From NCBI GenBank assembly GCA_003978455.1, contig QNZT01000043.1, positions 1 to 16,681 on the forward strand: DNA of 16,681 nucleotides, read 5' to 3'. Below, in pieces: positions 7,491-13,459 of the stretch (the first letter of the stretch is position 1; each line of letters starts with the position of its first letter). This DNA is from Sulfurospirillum sp. (lineage in GTDB: Bacteria > Campylobacterota > Campylobacteria > Campylobacterales > QNZT01). A program made the translations under genes and the position numbers. The notes below the pieces were generated by a model. It ran no database searches. It saw nothing but the letters and a program-made list of their open reading frames with translations, and had not been told where the DNA came from.

Positions 7491-7514
7491 TATTATTCTC
7501 CTATTTTTTATTTA

Positions 7515-7571
7515 CTACGCTAACGCCGAGTTTTGCTCAACGCAAGGCTCACGCACAGATAAACCGTGCTT
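7515..7571 (-). repeat. Structured intergenic repeat, copy 5 (soxX-soxY gap)
   Basis: The core runs from CTACGCTAACGCCGAG to AAACCGTGCTT. The distal stem here is GCAC (7553-7556) with GTGC (7566-7569) around the same loop, AGATAAACC, as copy 1, which has GCGC/GCGC. Both stem strands have changed together, which is compensatory variation. Confidence 0.75.
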
Positions 7572-7583
7572 TTGTATAACTGC

Positions 7584-8171
7584 CTACTTCTCTTTTTTCT
7601 CACTTACCACGTACGATGCGATTGCACATACCTCTTCGGGGGTAAACAAGCCTGTCGTCAGGTTGATCGTCATACGTGAGTCTTTATCATGAATCCTCGA
7701 ATCGGCTATCTGCTGATAGACATACTGATAGTCTCTCGCTTTGGTATCTATAAACTGTTTTTTATAGTTATGCAGATCGGGACCGATATTTCCGGCACCC
7801 ACCGCACCTTCGATATTGTGACACGCGACACAGTTACCGTACTGTTTAGGCGGAATCTTCTCACCCGCTTTGTAGGTTTTTCCCGGTTTCATCTGTTTTC
7901 TTGAAAGACCCGGAGGCGGTGTGCCTTTGGCTTTCTTGCCGTTCAGGTTGTGAAATATAAACTTTCCGATCGCGATCACTTTCGGATCGTTACTGATACA
8001 CCCCTTGGGCATCTTCCATACTTTAGGCGGTGCAAGTTTATCTTTTTCAAGTATCTTGCTGGCATCCGGTACCTCTACCGCTTTTTTACAATCAGCCGCA
8101 TACAGACCGGCTGAACCAAGCAGTAGTGCTGCGGTGCAGGATAGTACAAGTCTCTGCTTTTTAGTCATCAT
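7584..8171 (-). CDS. soxX: SoxX, cytochrome subunit of SoxXA
   Basis: The protein has 195 residues with a Sec signal (about 1-26, LYA-ADC). CVACH (114-118) is the haem site. DSRMTINLTTGLFTPEEV (164-181) gives the distal ligand Met167 and the SoxX C-terminal pattern. NIGPDLHNY (128-136) is also typical of SoxX. Extra cysteines 28, 58 and 182 could form disulfides. Two ATG codons are in tandem; AAGGAGAG puts 2 bases before the first and 5 before the second (8168), so the second may be used. It is the first gene of the sox transcript, with a promoter region at 8172-8240. It supplies the electron-transfer partner of SoxA. Confidence 0.93.
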   Translation of the reverse strand: MMTKKQRLVLSCTAALLLGSAGLYAADCKKAVEVPDASKILEKDKLAPPKVWKMPKGCISNDPKVIAIGKFIFHNLNGKKAKGTPPPGLSRKQMKPGKTYKAGEKIPPKQYGNCVACHNIEGAVGAGNIGPDLHNYKKQFIDTKARDYQYVYQQIADSRIHDKDSRMTINLTTGLFTPEEVCAIASYVVSEKKEK

Positions 8172-8202
8172 CTCTCCTTCTATAAGATAAATTTATAGTG
8201 AA

Positions 8203-8239
8203 AGTATAACATCCGAAGTGTAAATTTTGTGTAAATTTT
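8203..8239 (-). promoter_or_regulatory. Candidate sox promoter with tandem 11-bp operator-like repeat
   Basis: The minus-strand -10 candidate is TATACT at 8208-8203. Where a -35 would lie (8231-8226) there is no TTGACA. Instead two perfect adjacent copies of GTGTAAATTTT (+ strand 8218-8228 and 8229-8239) span it. Direct repeats spaced by one helical turn that replace the -35 are the known layout of activator sites of OmpR/PhoB-family regulators. Assignment to a particular regulator is inference. Confidence 0.5.
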
Positions 8240-8371
8240 TCATTTATAATAATTTTTTTTTATTTTTATTTACTAATTTCCAATATGAAACGTCTTGTTA
8301 TATTTTACGCTTCTTTTTCAATCTATTCAGGTTTTTATAATCTAACCCGATATACCATAACCCAAAATATA

Positions 8372-8377
8372 TATAAT
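8372..8377 (+). promoter_or_regulatory. -10 box for the PilJ-like gene
   Basis: Consensus TATAAT lies 27 bases before the ATG at 8405, with a GGAG ribosome site at 8393-8396. There is no recognisable -35, as is common in this phylum. The surrounding AT run makes chance matches likely. Confidence 0.4.
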
Positions 8378-8404
8378 TTAATTTTATACGATGGAGAATA
8401 GTAT

Positions 8405-9205
8405 ATGTTTAGATTACGGAAGTTTATATTAACCTGGCTGCTATTTACCACGCTCTTGTTCGCCTTCGAAATCGATCCCTTTAATCCAAATGCCTCCCTG
8501 GTGGAAAACTTCAGTACCAACTGCCTCCAGATGACACAGAGTCAGCAAATGCTCAAAGCCTATCTTATGATAGGGCTCAACAGCAACTTTCAAAACCCCA
8601 AAAAAAATCTGGCACGAGCGATTGTCGATTATGACCGTCGCGCCCATCAGGTACACGACTACTTTTTCAAACGCCTCACAGAGAAGGACAAAGCAGCCAG
8701 AGACGCGTTTGACAAAGCGATGCAGTTGTGGCAGGAGAGCAAAAAGATGCTCGAACAGAAACCGACACAGCAAAACGCGCTCAAAATCAAAAAAAACCTC
8801 CTGGAGATGATCAACCATCTACTGGCAGGCACCAAACCGCTTGCCACCCCCGATCTGGAACTGATCTCCCTGACAGGAAAGCTCTGCCGCAAACCTGTCG
8901 AGATCACCAACGACTATCTCATGAGAATCTGGGGCATCAAAATCCCCCGTTACGAAGAGGAGGTCGCGAAGATCATCAAAAACTTTCATAAAAATCTCAA
9001 AACACTCTCGGCAAACAGACTCAACAACAACGAGAGTCTTACTCTCCTGAAAAAAGCACAAAGACAGTTCATGTTCTTTGAAATCATGTACCGGTCCAAA
9101 ACGCGCTTTATCCCTCATCTACTCTCTAAAAAAGCGGATGACAACTTTCTGATCATACGAAAGATCAAAAAGATCTACAAAGCACAGGCGCAGAAAGATA
9201 TGTAG
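8405..9205 (+). CDS. Exported helical protein with two PilJ/NarX-like repeats
   Basis: The protein has 266 residues with a signal peptide (about 1-20, LFA-FEI) and then is almost wholly helical. NFSTNCLQMTQSQQMLKAYLMIG (35-57) resembles the first helix of PilJ-type sensor domains (PF13675-like, N-x-SG-x-RM-x-SQRM-x-K). A second similar unit follows around 153-200 (LTGKLC, then NDYLMRIWGI and EEEVAKIIKNF). Cys40 and Cys161 stand at matching places in the two units. In PilJ and NarX this kind of bundle is a periplasmic ligand sensor joined to an output domain. Here there is none, so it may be a free periplasmic binding or sensing protein. It is divergent from sox and meets the histidine kinase gene stop-to-stop. 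The function is unknown. Confidence 0.6.
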   Translation: MFRLRKFILTWLLFTTLLFAFEIDPFNPNASLVENFSTNCLQMTQSQQMLKAYLMIGLNSNFQNPKKNLARAIVDYDRRAHQVHDYFFKRLTEKDKAARDAFDKAMQLWQESKKMLEQKPTQQNALKIKKNLLEMINHLLAGTKPLATPDLELISLTGKLCRKPVEITNDYLMRIWGIKIPRYEEEVAKIIKNFHKNLKTLSANRLNNNESLTLLKKAQRQFMFFEIMYRSKTRFIPHLLSKKADDNFLIIRKIKKIYKAQAQKDM

Positions 9206-10354
9206 TTAAAAAAGATAGGAGAAGGTACTCCCCTCCCCCGGGCGGGAAGTGATCGTCAGCGTTATCCCGTGCTCATCGACGATCCGTTTGACGATGTTCA
9301 GTCCGATCCCAAACCCGCCTTTGTTGAGATTTTCGCGGTAGTAGCGCTCGAAAATCTTCTCCGGCTTCTCGATCCCTACACCGAAATCCTGCACCGAAAA
9401 GAGGATACGTTGTTCATGAAGTTTCAGCGATATATAGACACTGCTCTTTTCATGGCTGTATTTGATCGCATTGGAGATCGTATTGTCCACGATGCGCTGT
9501 AGTTTGGTCGGGTTGAAGTAGAGGGTGATATCCTCTTCTATCTCTTCATGAAGTACGATCTGGCGCAAAGAGGCGATATCCTGAAAGTACGCCACACGCT
9601 CTTTGATAAACGCACTCATGTCGATCGACTCCTTCTCAAATCCGAAACGATCCTGTTTGATCAGGTAGTCCATATCGTTGTAGATGGTCGCAAGCGTCTT
9701 GGAAGCAGCTTTGATCCGACTGAGGTATTTGTTTTCTCCGAACTTATGCGCGAACATATCTATATTGACATTTATGATCGACAGCGGGGTGTTGATCTCA
9801 TGCATCGAATCTTTGATAAAGTTGTCCAGACGTTTGTTGACCTTTTCAAAAGGAAGCGCAAAGTTTTTAAAGACAAAATAGGAGAGCAAAAAGAGCAGCA
9901 GCAAGATCGAAAGCGCCACCAGAAGCGCCATCTGATAGATCTCATAGTGGTTGACATCTCCCTCTAAAATCAGATACTTCGCCCCGAAATAACGACCGTC
10001 CGGCAGAGGCAACAGATAGTAACGCCGGTTTTTCTCTTCATGATAGCCCGCTTCAAAAGAGCGCGGCATCGACTCCAGGAGCGAAAAGATCGGCTTGAAA
10101 CTATCATCATAGAGCCCACCCCTGTAACGGTTGTACCGGGGAAAGGTAAAGTAGTCCTCATTTGTCCCCTGATACGACTGCATCTTTTGCAAAATCTCAT
10201 AACTCTTCTTTTTCATCTCCACCTGACTGCGTGTCTGGTTGATATGAATCATCAGATCGATATAGACAAAAAAGGGCACAATCAGCACCACCGCGATGAT
10301 CGCACTGTATAAAAGTCCGTATCTCAGCGCATAATGCTGTTTGTCAAGCGTCAA
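9206..10354 (-). CDS. Sensor histidine kinase
   Basis: The protein has 382 residues from a TTG start. Order: membrane helix (about 13-33), short periplasmic sensor part (about 34-138), membrane helix (140-162), HisKA with H-box DSMHEINTP (phosphoacceptor His185), then the ATPase domain with N-box NTISNAIKYS (from 291), DFGVGIE (from 323) and GGFGIGLNIVKR (from 346). All catalytic motifs are intact. An in-frame ATG exists at 10468, but it lies far inside the response-regulator gene and would add about 38 unlikely residues. TTG at 10354, with GGGGT upstream, overlaps the regulator by 11 bases and is preferred. It should phosphorylate the adjacent OmpR-family regulator. The stop abuts the stop of the PilJ-like gene. 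Confidence 0.85.
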   Translation of the reverse strand: MTLDKQHYALRYGLLYSAIIAVVLIVPFFVYIDLMIHINQTRSQVEMKKKSYEILQKMQSYQGTNEDYFTFPRYNRYRGGLYDDSFKPIFSLLESMPRSFEAGYHEEKNRRYYLLPLPDGRYFGAKYLILEGDVNHYEIYQMALLVALSILLLLFLLSYFVFKNFALPFEKVNKRLDNFIKDSMHEINTPLSIINVNIDMFAHKFGENKYLSRIKAASKTLATIYNDMDYLIKQDRFGFEKESIDMSAFIKERVAYFQDIASLRQIVLHEEIEEDITLYFNPTKLQRIVDNTISNAIKYSHEKSSVYISLKLHEQRILFSVQDFGVGIEKPEKIFERYYRENLNKGGFGIGLNIVKRIVDEHGITLTITSRPGEGSTFSYLF

Positions 10355-11000
10355 TCTTATACCCCAGCCCACGGATGTTGTGGATGATGTCGTCATCCAT
10401 CTTTTTACGCAGTTTGTTGATCTGCACCCGGATATTTGCAGGATCCATATACTCGCCCCACACCTCATCCTGAAACTGCTCTATGCTAACGACACTGCCG
10501 CGGTGCTTGATCAGCGTCTCCAGTATCCGTTTTTCGGTTTTGCTCAGCGCGATCTCCCTGTCATGCTCCAAAAGCAGAAAATTTTTCGCATCGTAACGGT
10601 ACCGATCACTAAGCACGATCAGTGCATCATCCGTATGGAGGCACTCTTTCTTCAGCGCATGGGCAAGCCTGATCTCCAGCTCTTTGAGCTCAAACGGCTT
10701 TTTGATATAGTCGCTACAGCCGATCTCAAACCCTTTGGAGAGGTTTTCAATATTGGTCAGGGAGGTGATAAAGATGGCAGGTGTTCTGTCTCCCGACTTG
10801 CGCAGCTGGGAAAGCAACTCGAAACCGTTGAGACCGGGCACCTGTACATCGAGTAAAAAGAGCTGGTACTTGTTTTCATAGATCGCATCGAGTGCCTCTT
10901 CGCCTCCCTCAAACGCATCCACCATGAAACCGGAATCCTCCAGATACTCCGTGATACTCTCCCGCAAACCTAACTCATCTTCAAGCAATAGTATATTCAT
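10344..11000 (-). CDS. OmpR/PhoB-family response regulator
   Basis: The protein has 218 residues. The receiver domain (1-115) has the acidic pocket E7-D8, phosphoacceptor Asp51 (FLLDVQVPGLNG), Thr79 and Lys101 (KKPFE). The C-terminal winged helix (about 125-218) has the recognition helix ANIRVQINKLRKKM and the terminal wing NIRGLGYKI. It is a DNA-binding transcription factor paired with the kinase downstream. The start overlaps the stop of the dCache-like gene by 4 bases and the end overlaps the kinase by 11 bases, so the three form one tightly coupled operon. Targets cannot be read from the gene. The tandem 11-bp repeat before soxX is a candidate site. Confidence 0.92.
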   Translation of the reverse strand: MNILLLEDELGLRESITEYLEDSGFMVDAFEGGEEALDAIYENKYQLFLLDVQVPGLNGFELLSQLRKSGDRTPAIFITSLTNIENLSKGFEIGCSDYIKKPFELKELEIRLAHALKKECLHTDDALIVLSDRYRYDAKNFLLLEHDREIALSKTEKRILETLIKHRGSVVSIEQFQDEVWGEYMDPANIRVQINKLRKKMDDDIIHNIRGLGYKIDA

Positions 11001-12106
11001 CTGATTTTTCCCTCTTTCTGACGCACATAGCGCTTTTGCAAAATGATATTGATCAACTCTTCACGGGTGTAGCCTTTGAGAATTGCTCTGGCTTCCTCAT
11101 CGAACTTTGCCCGTTGCGCCTCATCCACACTCTCCAGAAGCCGGATAAACTCTTTGTCGTACATATTTTTATACGACCCGTTCCCCTGCTCCCAGCTGTT
11201 GACGACATCGTAGAGGTCATCTTTGCTCAGCCGCAGGAAAAAGGAGATCTGCTCCTCCCTGTTTTCAAAATGCACCATTTTCATCTTGGGTATCGTCAGC
11301 AAGTAGTAGCCGATACGCTCACCCGCACTGTCACGCATCTCATCGACGACATGAAGATAGTCATCGCTCATGAAGTAACGGTTTTTCGCGATCCTGTCGG
11401 CATAGGATTCCAGCACGGATGTGACGACGCTGTTGTAGTTTCGGTTGGAGACGACATAGTCGCCCAAAGTGGGATTGTCGCGCATCAGTGTCGCGATATC
11501 GAGGTATCTGTTGTCCATCAGCACCAGCAGTTCGATCCCCTTTTTACGCAGATAGAGCGTGATCTCGTCAAATGTCTTGATCGCTTCGATATACCCGATC
11601 AACTCCGCTCCGTTTTTAAACGGTGTCGTCGCCTTGATCGTCAGCAGACGTCCGGGGTCGATGGAGACTTTGGGCTTTTGTATCCGGCGAATACGTTGTA
11701 AATCGGCGCGAAACCCCTCCAGCGGCATCCCCGCAAAACTCTCGTTTTCCCAGCTTCTGGCAAAGATATCGAGGTCTTGCGTGATGATCTGCGTACGCAC
11801 ATCTTTGATAAATGTATAGGTTTTCAGTTTGTCCAGCGTCTCGATAAGAATCCGGTACCCCGCCTCTTCATCACCCTCTATCAGGGCATCTTTGAGGGAT
11901 TTGTTGTCTGAGAGCGCCACCGAAAGAAAGAGCGCATTTGCCTTTTCCCTGTCTATGAGATGACGGAAATAGATCAACAGATTGTCACTCGCCTCCTCTG
12001 CCCTGACCGTGTTGAGCTTCAAAGAGACCCGTACAAATGCACCGATAACGACCAGCAACAGAAGTGTCAAAAGTGTGATAAAAATGGTTTTATAACTGGG
12101 AAACAT
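10997..12106 (-). CDS. Membrane-anchored dCache-like sensor protein without output domain
   Basis: The protein has 369 residues with one N-terminal membrane helix (about 8-28), and the remainder is probably periplasmic. A helix rich in charged residues (about 30-60) and mixed alpha/beta segments follow, including LLTIKATTPFKNGAELIGYIEAIKTF and GYYLLTIP. These resemble the two lobes of a double-Cache sensor (dCache_3-like, PF14827 type). The C-terminal 90 residues are helical, and there is no second membrane span, kinase, GGDEF or MCP domain. It is the first gene of the operon with the regulator and kinase and may detect a ligand for them. Family assignment is tentative. No ribosome site is visible before the ATG (see the -10 at 12113-12118). 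Confidence 0.6.
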   Translation of the reverse strand: MFPSYKTIFITLLTLLLLVVIGAFVRVSLKLNTVRAEEASDNLLIYFRHLIDREKANALFLSVALSDNKSLKDALIEGDEEAGYRILIETLDKLKTYTFIKDVRTQIITQDLDIFARSWENESFAGMPLEGFRADLQRIRRIQKPKVSIDPGRLLTIKATTPFKNGAELIGYIEAIKTFDEITLYLRKKGIELLVLMDNRYLDIATLMRDNPTLGDYVVSNRNYNSVVTSVLESYADRIAKNRYFMSDDYLHVVDEMRDSAGERIGYYLLTIPKMKMVHFENREEQISFFLRLSKDDLYDVVNSWEQGNGSYKNMYDKEFIRLLESVDEAQRAKFDEEARAILKGYTREELINIILQKRYVRQKEGKIR

Positions 12107-12112
12107 GGTAAA

Positions 12113-12118
12113 ATTATA
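12113..12118 (-). promoter_or_regulatory. -10 box very close to the dCache-like gene start
   Basis: TATAAT (minus strand, 12118-12113) lies 6 bases before the ATG (12106-12104). A start site 6-7 bases downstream would fall on or next to the A of the ATG, implying a leaderless mRNA. No purine-rich ribosome site is present, in agreement. An alternative -10 (TATAAA) a little upstream would give a short leader. Confidence 0.4.
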
Positions 12119-12215
12119 ACAAATATTTATAAATTATTGACTTTTTCCCCATAAAAAGGCACTATTTACCTTTTTTTTGTATCATTTGTACAAACAATCA
12201 CCAAGGAAACACTTC

Positions 12216-12968
12216 ATGAACAAAAATCTTATCATCCTGATCGGTATCTTGATGGCAGGCATCATCGCATACCAGGCGTATCTGCTGGGAAAACTACAAG
12301 CCCAAAAACAGGAGCAGCCCGTAGCAAAACATGAGCCGAAAGTAACAGTCGAGATCGAAAAAGAGCATCCCACTCTCATACCCGCGACTCACACAGCCAG
12401 AAGCACAGCGCCATCGGGCAACATCACAGCAGCCGCACCGCTGATCGACGAGAAGAAGATCAAAGAGGATATCGCCCGTGTATTCAAAGATATCTTCGGT
12501 AACCCGAAAGTCAAAGAGGAGATCCAGAAAAACATGAGCGAGATGCAGCAACAGTTGCAAGAGGGGATGAGCCAGTTTCAAAAAGAGATCGTCATGATGA
12601 CCGCTCAGCTTCAAAAAGCCGCACAAAGCGATCCGATGCTCAAAGAGCTCTTTCAAAACTTCAAACTCCCCAAAGCACTGGAGTTTCATGACGCAGGCGA
12701 CCACTATACACTCGAAGTCGACGTCCCCGACAATGCCAAAAGCAGTGTCGATGTCAAAGTCAAAAAAGGATTTCTCGTTATCATCATCCACCAGGTCACC
12801 GCAGAGAGACATGAAGAGAACGGTGTCATCGTCGAAAAAGAGCTCAAACGCAAAAAACAGATACTCGTCACAGTCCCTCATGATGCAGATATCGAAAAAC
12901 TCGATACCACCTATAACCACGGCAAACTCTTACTGACCCTCCCAAAAAAAAGTGCGACACACACATGA
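12216..12968 (+). CDS. Membrane-anchored alpha-crystallin (Hsp20-like) protein
   Basis: The protein has 250 residues from ATG 12216, chosen because AAGGAA (12203-12208) is 7 bases upstream. The in-frame ATG at 12177 would add 13 residues with no ribosome site. A single hydrophobic helix (4-24) is preceded by a lysine, so the rest should face the periplasm. A Pro/Ala/Thr-rich linker (30-75) leads to a Gln/Met/Lys-rich helical, likely coiled-coil segment (78-148), then an alpha-crystallin domain (about 155-244) with YTLEVDVP, ILVTVPHDADIEKL and a closing GKLLLTLPKK that matches the Hsp20 G-x-L pattern. Small heat shock proteins hold unfolded clients. A membrane-tethered periplasmic form is unusual. 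It overlaps the thioredoxin gene by 4 bases. Confidence 0.75.
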   Translation: MNKNLIILIGILMAGIIAYQAYLLGKLQAQKQEQPVAKHEPKVTVEIEKEHPTLIPATHTARSTAPSGNITAAAPLIDEKKIKEDIARVFKDIFGNPKVKEEIQKNMSEMQQQLQEGMSQFQKEIVMMTAQLQKAAQSDPMLKELFQNFKLPKALEFHDAGDHYTLEVDVPDNAKSSVDVKVKKGFLVIIIHQVTAERHEENGVIVEKELKRKKQILVTVPHDADIEKLDTTYNHGKLLLTLPKKSATHT

Positions 12969-13297
12969 GAGAGGATATCGGTACCAAAGAGGCACTCGAT
13001 CGGCTGATAGATGAGAAGCTGGGCGTACTGGTCTACTTCTCCACCCCAACCTGCAACGTCTGCCATGCACTCAAACCCAAGATCGCAGAGGAGTTTGCCG
13101 AAAACTTCCCGCAGATAGAGCAAGTATTTATCGACGCCTCCCGCTCTCCGGAAATCCCGGCAAGCTTGCAGATCTTTTCTGTACCGACGATCCTCGTCTA
13201 TCTCGACGGCAAAGAGTTCGCCAGAGAGTCCAGAAACGTCAGCGTCCCGCTGCTGGTCGAAAAGATCCGCCGCCCTTATGAGATCATGAGTTCATGA
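12965..13297 (+). CDS. Thioredoxin-family protein
   Basis: The protein has 110 residues and a single thioredoxin fold: VLVYFSTPTCNVC (21-33) with active site CNVC (30-33), and the cis-proline in FSVPT (71-75), followed by ILVYLDGKE. The active-site dipeptide differs from the CGPC of housekeeping thioredoxins. There is no signal peptide, so it should be cytoplasmic. The ATG overlaps the stop of the Hsp20-like gene (ATGA), so they are co-translated and perhaps serve protein quality control together. The partner is not known. Confidence 0.85.
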   Translation: MREDIGTKEALDRLIDEKLGVLVYFSTPTCNVCHALKPKIAEEFAENFPQIEQVFIDASRSPEIPASLQIFSVPTILVYLDGKEFARESRNVSVPLLVEKIRRPYEIMSS

Positions 13298-13335
13298 AGA
13301 TAACGTTTTTTATACTCTTTGGAAGTAGAGACTTT

Positions 13336-13366
13336 ACTCCTGCATAGCGGAGGCAAAGCCTTCCGC
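13336..13366 (+). terminator. Hairpin element 3' of the thioredoxin gene
   Basis: GCGGAGGC (13347-13354), loop AAA and GCCTTCCGC (13358-13366) pair with one bulged base. It is preceded by ACTCCT and ATAGCGGAG, words shared with the palindrome after the porin gene. No long T-tract follows. Probably an mRNA 3'-end element or weak terminator. Confidence 0.45.
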
Positions 13367-13431
13367 TTCCGGGTTAGCAGTATTTAATGGCATTGGAGGT
13401 CTCCTTTAGTCCGTTTTTACGCAAATATCGC

Positions 13432-13437
13432 TATAAT
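13432..13437 (+). promoter_or_regulatory. -10 box of the aminotransferase gene
   Basis: TATAAT lies 22 bases before the ATG at 13460, after a T-rich stretch and without a clear -35. AAGGGG (13450-13455) is the ribosome site. GGAGGTCTCC palindrome (13395-13404) lies upstream. Confidence 0.5.
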
Positions 13438-13459
13438 CTCCACAAAAAAAAGGGGTTTT

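Larger units (their letters stand above)
8172..8404. promoter_or_regulatory. Divergent AT-rich control region between soxX and the PilJ-like gene
   Basis: The region is very AT-rich, with no credible ORF of its own. It holds a candidate -10 for soxX on the minus strand (TATACT, 8208-8203), the tandem 11-bp repeat at 8218-8239, and TATAAT at 8372-8377 for the + strand gene. I see no other clear structure. Confidence 0.6.

Noticed and set aside
2382..7571. attC sites scattered from the integron
   Set aside because: The sox repeats have no paired RYYYAAC and GTTRRRY cores and no single long hairpin, and they do not resemble hairpins A or B near intI.
11036..11701. + strand open frame opposite the dCache-like gene
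   Set aside because: Shadow of a well-coupled operon gene; no ribosome site and no domain pattern.
12137..12165. Promoter with TTGACT as -35 for the Hsp20-like gene
   Set aside because: At 16-18 bases of spacing there is no acceptable -10; TATCAT at 12180-12185 after a T-tract is a better but still weak candidate.
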